A DNA stretch of 62,091 nucleotides from a virus (IMGVR_UViG_3300009034_000037:1-62091), one strand, 5' to 3'. Numbered from the stretch's first letter, positions 1 through 8,061 are shown. Numbers and translations are program-made. The notes: a model not told the origin generated them from the sequence alone.

Positions 1-630
1 CTGGAGTTAAGTTTAGAGTTGGATCTTTTAGATAACAAGCGGCGGTATGAATACAGCACTATTAAGAACAGGTTTTGAGCGAGTTAGGTCTTGGTCTGGG
101 CCTTGGTCGTCTTGGTCTGGGCCTTGGTCTGGGTCTAGATCTAGGTCTGGGTCTTTGTCTTGGTCTAGGTCTAGGTCTTTGTCTGGGTCTTGGTCTAGAT
201 CTAGGTCTGGGTCTAGATCTTGGTCTGGGTCTAGGTCTTTGTCTAAGTCTTGGCCTGGAGTTAAGTTTAGAGTTGGATCTTTTAGATAACAAGCGGCGGT
301 ATGAATACAGCACTATTAAGAACAGGTTTTGAGCGAGTTAGGTCTTGGTCTGGGCCTTGGTCGTCTTGGTCTGTCTAGGTCTTTGTCTGGAGTTAAGTTT
401 AGAGTTGGATCTTTTAGATAACAAGCGGCGGTATGAATACAGCACTATTAAGAACAGGTTTTGAGCGAGTTAGGTCTTTGCCTGAGTCTTTGTCTATGTC
501 TAGATCTTGGTCTAGATCTGGGTCTATGTCTAGATCTTTGTCTAGATCTTGGTCTATGTCTAGATCTTTGTCTAGGTCTAGAACTTTGTCTAGATCTTTG
601 TCTAGGTCTAGATCTTTGTCTAGATACGGA
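1..630. repeat. Three ~92-119 bp direct repeats separated by hexamer tandem repeats
   Basis: The unit starting CTGGAGTTAAGTTTAGAG occurs at 1, 255 and 387. Copies 1 and 2 match over 119 bp and copy 3 over 92 bp. Between and after the copies are degenerate hexamers of the type TCTAGR and TCTTTG or TCTGGG. All six frames give low-complexity peptides (Ser-Arg, Leu-Gly or Arg-Pro repeats), so the apparent reading frames here are a by-product of the repeat and are not called as genes. The block begins at base 1, so the array may extend beyond the window. It could be a VNTR, part of an origin, or an assembly breakpoint. Confidence 0.9.
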
Positions 631-723
631 TCAAATTGTTTCGGATTGATGGTGGTATACCAGCGTCCCCCTAATATAATAGAGAATTGGATAAATTAAG
701 CTGGGATTCAAGATGATCCGGAG

Positions 724-1107
724 TTGGTTGAGAAGATAGCAAATGAAATCATCAAAGAAGGAGACATAGAAGAGAAGTTAGCTCAATTGACTACGACATT
801 TATGGAGGATGATAAAGATCATGTGTGTCTCGAGGCTCGGTGCATAAAGGCTGGCATTAAACAAGCGGCTGGAGTAATGGGTTTATATGGAATGATGCCT
901 GGTTTAAAAGAATTACTCAAGGAGGGAACTGAGGTTTATCCTGAGTTAATTCCCTTAGGTGACACTAAAGCAGGTGATTTGCAGACTGATACGAGAGTAA
1001 TTCATACAGAAGTACAGGGACGACCGATTAACGCTATAAAACGTGTCCGGTACCTCGAAAATGTAGAAATAGCATTTGATGTACATATCAACCTATCAAA
1101 GAGGTGA
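724..1107 (+). CDS. Hypothetical phage protein
   Basis: Function not recognised. The 127-residue protein is acidic at the N-terminus, with a central Cys-containing helix region (CLEARCIKAGIKQAAG) and a C-terminus ending HINLSKR. No membrane segment or signal peptide is visible. The start is uncertain: I see only TTG at 724, with GGAG immediately upstream; the frame is open back to a stop at 697 and contains an ATT at 706. It ends just before the next gene, whose ribosome site GAGGTGAG overlaps the end of this frame, so the two are probably co-translated. It belongs to the short rightward operon leading to dnaN. Confidence 0.6.
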   Translation: MVEKIANEIIKEGDIEEKLAQLTTTFMEDDKDHVCLEARCIKAGIKQAAGVMGLYGMMPGLKELLKEGTEVYPELIPLGDTKAGDLQTDTRVIHTEVQGRPINAIKRVRYLENVEIAFDVHINLSKR

Positions 1108-1112
1108 GATCA

Positions 1113-1379
1113 ATGAGACGCGAAATGATAACCAAGAAATCGTGGGATTTATTCAAACGAGAAGGAATGTTGTGGTGGGTAAATCGAATATTGCACGTTT
1201 TTGGGTGGGCAATTGTTGTATTCGAAAATAGGGGTAAAATAATAGAGGTTTATCCAGCAAGAATTCGGTTTAGAGGGTATTGTGAGGATGTAGAATCTGA
1301 AGAATTTAGGAAGATTACGCAAGCAATGAAGAAAAATGCAGATCGGCTTTACGAAGAAGTTAAAGAAGCCATGAAATAG
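1113..1379 (+). CDS. Small conserved phage protein
   Basis: An 88-residue protein. ATG 1113 is chosen because GAGGTGAG lies 4-5 bases upstream; a GTG at 1104 is in frame but overlaps that ribosome site. The core WWVNRILHVFGWAIV, followed by a stretch with VYPARIRFRGY, resembles a small protein I associate with many phages next to replication or early genes; its function is unknown. The second half is helical and charged. There is no clear membrane span despite the hydrophobic stretch. Confidence 0.75.
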   Translation: MRREMITKKSWDLFKREGMLWWVNRILHVFGWAIVVFENRGKIIEVYPARIRFRGYCEDVESEEFRKITQAMKKNADRLYEEVKEAMK

Positions 1380-1543
1380 CTCATTACCCTGTAGATCGTG
1401 TTGTTGGAATCAAGACTCTGGAAGGAATCATGGTCGGTAATGTTGGTGATTGGATAATCATGGGTATCCATGGTGAAAAGTATCCGTGTAAACCGGATAT
1501 TTTCGAAAAGACCTATGAGTCAGTAGAGTCTGGAAAAAAATAG
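1364..1543 (+). pseudogene. C-terminal part of a conserved phage protein, start not found
   Basis: This frame overlaps the end of the preceding gene and ends at TAG 1541-1543. Its conceptual product carries DWIIMGIHGEKYPCKPDIF, the hallmark end of a small protein common in phages (family function unknown). The first ATG in frame is at 1430 and would begin just inside the conserved domain. Upstream the frame is open only to a stop at 1361 and no ATG, GTG or TTG precedes the conserved part. It is therefore either a truncated remnant, a frame-disrupted gene, or a very short protein starting at 1430. Confidence 0.55.
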
Positions 1544-1711
1544 GAACAAGAAACTAATGACCGAAGATCAAATAGCAGAAGAAAAAAAATCGACGGTATG
1601 ACTCAAGAAGAGATACAATGCCCTGTGTATAAATCAACATGCTGGGTGTTTGCTCAGTATCTTTACATAGTAGATACTGCACTAACTAGTTATGATTTAA
1701 GGAGGCACAAG

Positions 1712-1897
1712 ATGACACACACATTATTTCATGTATGGTTTAAATCGATATTATGGCCTTGGTTGTTTTGGCCGACATTTTTTGAAGTAGCTGCTCACTC
1801 AAGAAACAGGAGAGAACAAATGAAGAACTGGAATGGAAGAGGTCCGGTACCTGGGTCCCAGGCGTTTGATGAAGTACTAGAGAAACATAGATTATAA
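1712..1897 (+). CDS. Small hypothetical protein
   Basis: A 61-residue protein. The frame is open from an ATG at 1598, but ATG 1712 follows AAGGAGG at good spacing and is preferred. The N-terminal half is hydrophobic and Trp-rich (WFKSILWPWLFWPTFFEVAA) and could be one membrane-associated helix. The C-terminal half is hydrophilic. Function not recognised. It lies directly upstream of dnaN in the same direction. Confidence 0.55.
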   Translation: MTHTLFHVWFKSILWPWLFWPTFFEVAAHSRNRREQMKNWNGRGPVPGSQAFDEVLEKHRL

Positions 1898-1939
1898 GCG
1901 TTATTTCGTTGTGTAGTTTTTTTTGAAAGGAAACAACAA

Positions 1940-3073
1940 ATGGAATTTGTTATAGATACTAACGAATTAACCAAGAGTCTTTATAGAACTCAATGTGTTA
2001 TTGAGAAAAAAACAACTATGCCTATACTTTCTAATATTCTACTTACTTCTTTCCCGGATGGAAACATTACTATCGCTGCCACTGATTTAGAGATCGGGAC
2101 TCATGAAAAGCTTGAAGCTGAAGTATTGAGTAAAGGCAGTACCACTATAAGTGCTCGTCACTTGTATGACATTGTTCGTTCTCTTCCGAATTCCACTGTT
2201 ACAATAAAGAAACTTGAAAATAACTGGGTCGATATTCAAAGCGGTAAAATCAAGTATCGTATCCTGGGAGTAGCAGCAGAGGAATTTTGCGATTTGCCAG
2301 ACGTTAGTCAAATCAACCTCTTTCCTGTTAATTCTAAAATGATTAAAGACATGATCGATAAGACCATGCATGCAATTTCTACAGACGAAACTAGGTATAA
2401 CCTGAACGGATCTTTCCTGGAAAAACTCGACAACCAAGTTTTCCGTATGGTTGCCACTGATGGCCATAGACTTTCGATAGCTGATGCTAGTATCACTGAA
2501 AATTCGACGGCGGTTCAACAAAAAAATTTGCCTCTGACCAAGGGAGTTATTATTCCCAAGAAAGGGCTAATAACAATAAAGCGTTTGATTGAAACAAAAG
2601 AAGGCGATTGTGCTTTAGGTTTCAATAACAACGATTTGATTTTTACAATGAATAACGTAACTGTAGTAGTGCGACTTCTAGATGGTCAGTTTCCGGATTA
2701 TCGTCGGATTATTTCCGACGAACAAGAAATCGTATTTAGTATAAATCGAAAGCGCTTCATAAGCTGCCTACAACGTATTAATATTATTTCCAGTGATCAA
2801 ACGTTTAGCTCAAAAATGGTCTTAAAAAATAGATTTTTACGAGTAGAAGCTAGTAACTCTGACATCGGTGAGGCACAAGAGGATATCGAAATTAGCTATA
2901 GTGGCAGCAGTAATATTACTATTGACTTCAACATACGCTATTTACTTGATGCTTTATCTGCCATGAGTACAGATGAGATCGAAGTGGTTCTTAATGATAA
3001 ACTTTCACCTGGTGTTTTTCGGCCTTGTGAAGACCAAACACATGTCTGTATTATTAGCCCATTCCGGACTTAA
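1940..3073 (+). CDS. dnaN: DNA polymerase III beta sliding clamp
   Basis: A 377-residue protein, close to the usual ~366 residues of bacterial beta clamps. It has the expected three-domain features: an N-terminal segment with KKTTMPILSNI, a middle segment with MVATDGHRLS, and DGQFPDYRRII in the third quarter. The clamp would close around DNA and tether the replicative polymerase. The C-terminus ends SPFRT instead of the common PMRL, typical of divergent phage-borne copies. GAAAGGAAA precedes ATG 1940. It ends the small rightward operon. A phage-encoded clamp suggests either a phage polymerase or redirection of the host replisome; no polymerase is visible here. Confidence 0.95.
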   Translation: MEFVIDTNELTKSLYRTQCVIEKKTTMPILSNILLTSFPDGNITIAATDLEIGTHEKLEAEVLSKGSTTISARHLYDIVRSLPNSTVTIKKLENNWVDIQSGKIKYRILGVAAEEFCDLPDVSQINLFPVNSKMIKDMIDKTMHAISTDETRYNLNGSFLEKLDNQVFRMVATDGHRLSIADASITENSTAVQQKNLPLTKGVIIPKKGLITIKRLIETKEGDCALGFNNNDLIFTMNNVTVVVRLLDGQFPDYRRIISDEQEIVFSINRKRFISCLQRINIISSDQTFSSKMVLKNRFLRVEASNSDIGEAQEDIEISYSGSSNITIDFNIRYLLDALSAMSTDEIEVVLNDKLSPGVFRPCEDQTHVCIISPFRT

Positions 3074-3223
3074 ACTATGATGTTATTGATTAACAACATA
3101 GTTGCCGAATTCCTGCCCAACCAGGAGTTTCGTCCCTCGAAGGAGACCAGCGCTCCCAGGACAGCAGGCTGTAACCGCATAGGCTGCGGCCTTTTGTCTC
3201 AAATTCTTATAGTACATAGTAAA
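3074..3223 (+). other. Intergenic segment after dnaN with small hairpin
   Basis: No gene is called here. CCGCA(3175)-taggc-TGCGG(3189) forms a 5-bp stem followed by CCTTTTG and could be a weak dnaN terminator. A 76-codon frame starting at 3077 has no ribosome site and is considered chance. The beginning (CGGACTTAAACTAT, overlapping the dnaN stop) recurs in the leader of the baseplate spike gene at 13.37-13.39 kb. Confidence 0.4.
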
Positions 3224-3323
3224 GTTGCCGTCAAGAGGCAACTTCAAAGATTCTTGGCCGACACAAACGAAGTGTACGAACTGCACAAAAATCAAGGGTT
3301 TGTCTGAAAGGAGTTTTGGGATG
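3224..3323 (+). repeat. Dispersed leader repeat, copy A
   Basis: A 100-bp element that matches 55220-55319 (opposite strand) at about 91 %, all differences being transitions. It ends with AAAGGAG, a short spacer and ATG. In this copy the ATG at 3321 is followed immediately by a TGA stop, so no gene follows. Shorter copies of the last 30-35 bp precede the genes at 13338, 47795 and 58591. Confidence 0.85.
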
Positions 3324-3385
3324 TGACTACCTAAACTTATGACTCTTATTTTGCTAGCAGCTATATCTTTGCCTTATTCTATAAC

Positions 3386-3414
3386 TTGACATCTGTTAGT
3401 TAAGTATGGTAAAT
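3386..3414 (+). promoter_or_regulatory. Candidate promoter for the zinc-ribbon/RHH gene
   Basis: TTGACA at 3386-3391, then a 17-base spacer and GTAAAT at 3409-3414. The -10 is weak; TATGGT lies four bases earlier. A-rich leader sequence leads to ATG 3447. The gene immediately downstream is followed by a terminator, consistent with a single-gene unit. Confidence 0.5.
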
Positions 3415-3446
3415 TTTATAGTTACAATAAAAACAAGATTTGTAAG

Positions 3447-3659
3447 ATGAGCCGCGTAAAAAAATGTCGTATGTGTGAAGAGATCCTCTATTGCCAAAAG
3501 TGTGGAACTCGACAAACGCCAAAAAAAAATCTAATACAAAAGAAATATACAATAAATTTTACCCCAGAACAAATTAATGACATTAAGTCCGCAGCTCAGA
3601 ATAGTGGTATGACAATGGCAGCATACATTCGAGATGTGCTTGGTATCAAAAATATATAA
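3447..3659 (+). CDS. Zinc-ribbon plus ribbon-helix-helix regulator
   Basis: A 70-residue protein. Residues 7-19 hold CRMC and CQKC, two CxxC pairs forming a probable zinc ribbon. Residues ~32-66 (IQKKYTINFTPEQINDIK, then SGMTMAAYIRDVLG) fit a ribbon-helix-helix DNA-binding fold of the Arc/MetJ type. It is likely a small dimeric transcription factor. It has its own promoter-like sequence and terminator and lies at the convergence between the rightward early operon and the long leftward block, so it may regulate either. The target is unknown. Confidence 0.7.
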   Translation: MSRVKKCRMCEEILYCQKCGTRQTPKKNLIQKKYTINFTPEQINDIKSAAQNSGMTMAAYIRDVLGIKNI

Positions 3660-3678
3660 GGCCTAGAGCAGAATAACT

Positions 3679-3712
3679 AACTCAGTCTGAAAGTAGATTG
3701 GGTTATTTTTTT
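3679..3712 (+). terminator. Rho-independent terminator
   Basis: A 10-bp stem, AACTCAGTCT (3679-3688) with AGATTGGGTT (3695-3704) including two G-T pairs, has a 6-base loop and is followed by ATTTTTTT. It closes the rightward unit at the junction with the convergent minus-strand block. Confidence 0.75.
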
Positions 3713-3719
3713 AATCTAT

Positions 3720-4109
3720 TTATTGGATTCTGTTGCTTAAAAATAAAGTAACGGAATCATTCAGTGCGTCAATAAGCCCTTTCAAGGTAGCGATATTGTA
3801 ATCGGCAAGTGCTAACCCTTCTTTGAATCGTTTAAACTCAGTGGTAGATTCAACTTTGATGCGGACCCTCCACTCAGAAAGCTTTGGCGACCGCTCGACA
3901 ACTGCCTGCGAGTATGTCGCTCGCCAGTGTCGGTACTCTGTTTCGATTTCAAGCTTTTGTTTTTGTGCGCAAGCAAGGAGTTCACCATAATAAAAAATGT
4001 ATTTTGGAATAACGGAAATGTCAAAGGTATTTCTACTAACGTCCAACAACCCTGATGGAATTTCAATTTTTTTGCCAGCTATATTGAGCACTATTAAATC
4101 TGGTTCCAT
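3720..4109 (-). CDS. Hypothetical phage protein, possibly UvsY-like
   Basis: A 129-residue protein. The N-terminus contains an IPKYIFYYGELLACAQ stretch followed by long charged helices (residues ~45-125) ending in a Leu-rich segment. This pattern (Phe/Tyr-Tyr-Tyr-x-x-Leu-Leu, then antiparallel helices) resembles small recombination-mediator proteins of the UvsY type, but the resemblance is weak and the position at the distal end of the tail/lysis operon is unusual for one. It could equally be a virion-associated coiled-coil protein. It is the last gene of the leftward block, with 13 bases between it and the preceding gene. Confidence 0.5.
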   Translation of the reverse strand: MEPDLIVLNIAGKKIEIPSGLLDVSRNTFDISVIPKYIFYYGELLACAQKQKLEIETEYRHWRATYSQAVVERSPKLSEWRVRIKVESTTEFKRFKEGLALADYNIATLKGLIDALNDSVTLFLSNRIQ

Positions 4110-4122
4110 GATATCTCCGTTC

Positions 4123-4512
4123 CTATTGCAAGGTTTTAATTAGCTGTGACCCACCATAGAATGCTGCAACTGTCACCAAAACCCCAAGTGTAAAGCCCAA
4201 CCATCGATTGATTTCTGGGGTTTGATGCCATTTTGGAGATTTGACAGCCTCAGCGAGTTTTTCGGAATACATTGCTTCCAGGCTATTTCTCAACCTTTTC
4301 TCAATAGCAAGCTCACTATTTAACTGTGCTGCTTTTAATTCGGTCTCGATAAGACCGAAAAACCTATCTTCTCCTACCAGAAACCCGCTGTGTGGGGCAG
4401 TAGAGCCGGCTTCTAAAGAAATAACGTCATGTGAAATACCACCCAGTGCTACAGAATGTCCATAAGATAGTATCAATACCAAAATCAGCTGGGTGTCAAT
4501 CCTTACAAACAT
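4123..4512 (-). CDS. Exported/membrane lysis-associated protein, spanin candidate
   Basis: About 129 residues from ATG 4512 (an in-frame TTG at 4533 is less likely). It has an N-terminal hydrophobic signal-like segment (LILVLILSYGHSVALG), then a region with SLEAGSTAPHSGFLV, a helical charged middle, and a C-terminal hydrophobic helix (LGFTLGVLVTVAAFYGG). A signal-like N-terminus plus a C-terminal membrane span near an endolysin and holin-like gene fits an envelope-spanning lysis factor. It overlaps the upstream gene by 17 bases, an arrangement common for Rz/Rz1-type pairs. Assigned from context and topology only. Confidence 0.55.
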   Translation of the reverse strand: MFVRIDTQLILVLILSYGHSVALGGISHDVISLEAGSTAPHSGFLVGEDRFFGLIETELKAAQLNSELAIEKRLRNSLEAMYSEKLAEAVKSPKWHQTPEINRWLGFTLGVLVTVAAFYGGSQLIKTLQ

Positions 4513-4822
4513 TGTAGGTCTTCTTGTTAGCAAATGTCGCTAGTGAAGCTCGACGAATTTTTGGATTACGAATACTTTTGATATGCTTTAGTATTTCTAA
4601 CTGTTTTTGAGATTGAGTTCGTAAAGCATTTAAATGGATTTTGGTTTGTTGTTTGATTTCATAGGCTCGTTCTTTAGCTTGGCGAAAAAGCTCGGGCCTA
4701 CCACCTCTGGATGTTGGTAGCAATCTACTAATCACATAAAGCATAACGGTGAGTCCGAGTAAGAACCAGAAGAACCAGCATTGTAACCAGTGTCTAATCG
4801 GATTTGTTGATACATCCGACAT
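4496..4822 (-). CDS. Single-span membrane protein with coiled coil, i-spanin candidate
   Basis: A 108-residue protein. Residues ~12-34 form one membrane helix (WLQCWFFWFLLGLTVMLYVI) followed by a basic, helical domain with heptad-like spacing (ERAYEIKQQ, then LNALRTQSQ). This is the topology of Rz-type inner-membrane spanins. ATG 4822 starts two bases after the stop of the upstream holin-like gene, and the 3' end overlaps the next gene. Function inferred from position in the lysis cluster. Confidence 0.55.
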   Translation of the reverse strand: MSDVSTNPIRHWLQCWFFWFLLGLTVMLYVISRLLPTSRGGRPELFRQAKERAYEIKQQTKIHLNALRTQSQKQLEILKHIKSIRNPKIRRASLATFANKKTYNVCKD

Positions 4823-4824
4823 TG

Positions 4825-5364
4825 TTAATTGACCTTGGTCTTATTACCTTTTGTAATTGCTTGATGACCACCAACAGAAGCCAACCCAAAGATAAGTCCG
4901 GCGATAGCGCTCTGCATCCAATCGGCGCCTGTTTGATAGGTCGTAAGAAAAGTAAGTATGGCACCAAGCAGCGCGGCAATGTATACTTTGGTCCATTTTA
5001 GTCCTTTGTTTTCAAGTAAGCTATTTAATGGTCGAAATCGTAAAGCAAAAAGCAATAAGGAGACCAACGCGATTAAGCCAGCGAGAAATCCAATAGTTCG
5101 CCAATCTGAAATAACCATACCAATCATCTCGAAAAGTTGTTCTAAGGATACTTCATTTTCGGTAACTGGAACAGTAACTGGTATTAGCACCCCTGGCTCG
5201 GTAGCTGGCACTAACACTTTGGCTTTTACAGATGAAATACCTTCTGCAACAGCTTTTGTAGAATCTACGGGTTTCGCAATTACTTTCGTTGCTGCGAAAA
5301 CAACTAGTACTGCGGCTACTGCAGCCAAAACAAATGTTAGGGCTTTCTTCGTTTTGTCATTCAT
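4825..5364 (-). CDS. Holin-like multispan membrane protein
   Basis: A 179-residue protein starting at ATG 5364 behind AAGGAGA; the frame is open further upstream but that part overlaps the endolysin gene. One N-terminal hydrophobic segment (residues ~8-30) is followed by a Val/Pro-rich linker, then three more hydrophobic helices in the last ~95 residues (around TIGFLAGLIALVSLLLF, YIAALLGAILTFL and SAIAGLIFGLASVGG). Several membrane helices directly after an endolysin gene fit a holin that permeabilises the inner membrane, here with an unusual N-terminal extension that may be exported. Confidence 0.6.
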   Translation of the reverse strand: MNDKTKKALTFVLAAVAAVLVVFAATKVIAKPVDSTKAVAEGISSVKAKVLVPATEPGVLIPVTVPVTENEVSLEQLFEMIGMVISDWRTIGFLAGLIALVSLLLFALRFRPLNSLLENKGLKWTKVYIAALLGAILTFLTTYQTGADWMQSAIAGLIFGLASVGGHQAITKGNKTKVN

Positions 5365-5414
5365 GGTTCTTCTCCTTTGTGTACAAAATTGTTTAATGTT
5401 CTTTACGCAAGTAG

Positions 5415-6116
5415 TTAGGCTCCTGTCGCTAGCTGAAAGTGCATCGGATCCCTTCGTCTGTTCCATCGCCCTCCCCACTCGAAACCAAATCTTTCAAACA
5501 CTTCAACGATTCCCATATTTATATTTCCTCGTGTGCCTGGTAGGTTAGTAGCTTGGTTTACGTCTATAGCAATTCCATACGAATGCATAGAAAGCCCATA
5601 CCGCAGGTTATACATTTTGTGTCTCGGGCACCAAGTTCCAATTTGCTTAATTTCATTATCTAAGCCTCTATCACGGATTTCTTCAAGAACTTTCTTGAAT
5701 ACCGGTATAAGGTCCTTGTGAAGATACTGTAGTCCAATTATCGGATAGTCATACCTCTCGATATTTGATGCAAAATCGTTTGTAATCTGAATATAACCAC
5801 CATCGACATCAACATACTCGATTTTTCCAAACTGCTCCTCAATTTCGTCTACGCCGTGGGGCACAGAGACTATAATATTTAACTTTCGGTTTGCCCAGGA
5901 GGTAACTGCTCGGTCAATAGCTTGAGTAGTGTGGTTATCCACAATCCCATCAACGAAATAGCGTTCTTGGAACGATAGAACCGCTTCTCTCGTGAAGCGT
6001 CCGAATTTGCCATCAATTTTTTTACGGTAAAGCCTAAGCGATTTCAGATCTTCTTGAAGTTTGCGTACAGCTTTACCGGAGCTACTCAGTACCAAAGTCA
6101 TGTTAGTCGCCAACAT
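5415..6116 (-). CDS. Endolysin: peptidoglycan-binding domain plus M15 peptidase
   Basis: A 233-residue protein. Residues ~8-70 form a PG_binding_1 domain (VRKLQEDLKSLRLYRKKIDG, then TREAVLSFQ). Residues ~115-230 form a VanY-like M15 L,D-peptidase with the zinc-site motif SMHSYGIAIDVN and the C-terminal DPMHFQ. It would cleave cell-wall cross-peptides during lysis. It starts inside the end of the preceding gene (14-base overlap); ATG 6101, right after that gene's stop, is an alternative start. The linked holin and spanin-like genes support a lysis role. Confidence 0.88.
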   Translation of the reverse strand: MLATNMTLVLSSSGKAVRKLQEDLKSLRLYRKKIDGKFGRFTREAVLSFQERYFVDGIVDNHTTQAIDRAVTSWANRKLNIIVSVPHGVDEIEEQFGKIEYVDVDGGYIQITNDFASNIERYDYPIIGLQYLHKDLIPVFKKVLEEIRDRGLDNEIKQIGTWCPRHKMYNLRYGLSMHSYGIAIDVNQATNLPGTRGNINMGIVEVFERFGFEWGGRWNRRRDPMHFQLATGA

Positions 6117-6570
6117 TTCTCATGATTTTTTCAACTTTGCTAATTATATTGCCTTCATTATCAACAGCTGCGATTTCGTCAGCGCCTAACTTGTCAGCTA
6201 ACTGACTTAAACTCAATGGCTGTTCTAGCTCTGGCGATTGTATTTCTGTTGCTTTTGCTCCTGGAAGTTTGCTTTCCAGATCAGGTAGTTTATCTAGATT
6301 ATCTAAATTTTCAATACGACGTTGTTGTTCTGCCGTAACGAGAATTTGTGCATAGGCATCGCATCGACCGTTAGCGCAATGCGCTGCAGCCCGTAACGAT
6401 TCAGCCTCTTCGAAGATCTTAGTGATACGCTGCGCGGCTTTGTTGGCTTCTTCTGACGCGCTTCTAAATTGATTAAGTGCTTCAGTCTCCAGTAGAGTTG
6501 TTATGGGTAAATCACCAGCTAAAACAGCATTAAGATAGTCATTGATTTCTTTCTCGGTCATTTTTGTCAT
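6103..6570 (-). CDS. Hypothetical coiled-coil protein
   Basis: A 155-residue hydrophilic protein with no signal or membrane segment. Residues ~28-95 are strongly helical (ASEEANKAAQRITKIFEEAE), with two Cys in CANGRC. The C-terminal region carries DEIAAVDNEGNIISKVEKI, which resembles a short motif (DEVAAIDGNGNFLKP) in the adjacent tail fibre gene. It may be a virion or fibre-assembly protein. Located between tail fibre and endolysin genes. Confidence 0.55.
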   Translation of the reverse strand: MTKMTEKEINDYLNAVLAGDLPITTLLETEALNQFRSASEEANKAAQRITKIFEEAESLRAAAHCANGRCDAYAQILVTAEQQRRIENLDNLDKLPDLESKLPGAKATEIQSPELEQPLSLSQLADKLGADEIAAVDNEGNIISKVEKIMRNVGD

Positions 6571-6588
6571 TGTACTTTTACTCCTATA

Positions 6589-8061
6589 TTACGGTGCGTT
6601 TGTATCCCAAAATGGTATCCATTTAATAGCAGTATCAACATAGATTTTTATCCATCCGGTACTATCAGCAGGGTTAGCTGAATTCATTTTGACAGTACCC
6701 GTTCCCGCACCAACACCTGAGCTATCAGATGTAAAAGTAGTGCTAGCTGCATAACCTCCAGGCGAAGCACCAAAGGCACGAAGACCTTCAGCTTGAACTA
6801 AATTCCATCGGCTACTCGGTGCTACTCCCCCACAATCAAAACCAAACCCATAGGTGTGGAGGTCACTTACAATTCCAAGTGCAGTAGGTGTGTTACCTGT
6901 TCGATTAAACCTAAGCCAGTCATTAAAACTGGATTCAGCATCGTCACCTAACTGAAGATACATTCTTGAAGTGGTAACCTGAAGTCTCCAGACTTTTGCA
7001 TCCGCACCACCATCAATTTCTCGCAACCAAAACTCAGGTTGAGTAGATTTCAGCAAAGCGATTCCTCCAACTGTAATACTTCCATCAGTTGTAATATTAC
7101 CAGCTTCATCTGCTTTGAATGTTATTCCAGTCCCTATATGATTAATACGTATCTGATCTACTCCACTTTCGCCCGAAAGCGCATCTACCTCAATTTTTAG
7201 TCTATTTGGTGGGACGTTCTCATATCGTGTAATGTGTGTTAGATCCGACAAAGGAATTGACATTACATTTTGGGCTGATGTGTCAAAAGTAGCTGGTGGG
7301 GCCGCGGGTCCGTTACCAGTAATCTCTCCGATGAAACACCACGGTGATAAACTGACAAGACTTGTGCCTTCTGATACTCGTGGACCAACAAGACATACTT
7401 TATAATCTGCTGCAGTTGTAGAAATCGTTATCTGACCAAAATCGTCAACGGTGGTTATTTTGTTTTTACCGCCGGTCCATGCAACTGTACATGTCTCAAG
7501 TGCAATGGCTACTGTTGTTGCGCCTTTAGCTGGTACTACTTTCCAGACTTTGACCGATCTGCCAGCGTTAGTTACGGTAGCCTCTGTTATGCCATCAACT
7601 TCAAAAGTTATGGTACCATTCCCATTATCTGTTACGTTATCTGGTTCATCTGCCCAGCCGATAATTTCCTCAAAGGTATCCCATTCTGGCATACCGTCCC
7701 GTGGATTTACATTAATTCCGTTAGGTATCTCGGCCATCTTAATAGCGACATCGTAGGTATCTAGGTTATTGTTTTCGAAATTAACTGCTAGCACATCTGA
7801 TTCTCGTTTTTTCGGCTTTAGAAAATTGCCATTACCATCAATAGCCGCTACTTCGTCACCAGTTGGATAACCCGTGAGTTTGAACTTATCGTTGCCGTCT
7901 GCAGCTAGTCCGATAGCTTGTAGTGTGCCTGAATTTTTCCACGCTGCGGCTGCAGTATCATGATCAACATTACGCAGAAAATCCAAAAAGTGATCTTTGA
8001 ATCCCTGCCAGCTAACTAAGCGCTTTGCGTTTATTGATAAGTACTGATCACTAGTGGCCAT
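6589..8061 (-). CDS. Tail fibre protein
   Basis: A 490-residue, Gly/Asn/Thr-rich, beta-predicted protein following the tail protein I gene, the usual position of receptor-binding fibres. Residues ~69-83 (DEVAAIDGNGNFLKP) resemble fibre/collar linkers. Residues ~192-222 (WTGGKNKITT and STTAADYKV) match a module also inserted in the baseplate J protein. The last ~170 residues have a repeating beta-strand texture (SITVGGIALLKS, GDDAESSFNDWLRF) typical of fibre tips. No chaperone gene is evident downstream unless the next coiled-coil protein serves. Confidence 0.75.
   Translation of the reverse strand: MATSDQYLSINAKRLVSWQGFKDHFLDFLRNVDHDTAAAAWKNSGTLQAIGLAADGNDKFKLTGYPTGDEVAAIDGNGNFLKPKKRESDVLAVNFENNNLDTYDVAIKMAEIPNGINVNPRDGMPEWDTFEEIIGWADEPDNVTDNGNGTITFEVDGITEATVTNAGRSVKVWKVVPAKGATTVAIALETCTVAWTGGKNKITTVDDFGQITISTTAADYKVCLVGPRVSEGTSLVSLSPWCFIGEITGNGPAAPPATFDTSAQNVMSIPLSDLTHITRYENVPPNRLKIEVDALSGESGVDQIRINHIGTGITFKADEAGNITTDGSITVGGIALLKSTQPEFWLREIDGGADAKVWRLQVTTSRMYLQLGDDAESSFNDWLRFNRTGNTPTALGIVSDLHTYGFGFDCGGVAPSSRWNLVQAEGLRAFGASPGGYAASTTFTSDSSGVGAGTGTVKMNSANPADSTGWIKIYVDTAIKWIPFWDTNAP

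Noticed and set aside
47-699. Several Ser/Arg, Leu/Gly and Arg/Pro-rich frames on both strands
   Set aside because: They are products of the hexamer tandem repeat, with no ribosome sites and no conserved sequence.
3077-3307. 76-codon plus-strand frame after dnaN
   Set aside because: No ribosome site. Its C-terminal part is explained by the leader repeat, which is shared as DNA.
6103-6570. Possible tail fibre chaperone
   Set aside because: Only position and a short resemblance to the fibre linker support it, so it is left as hypothetical.
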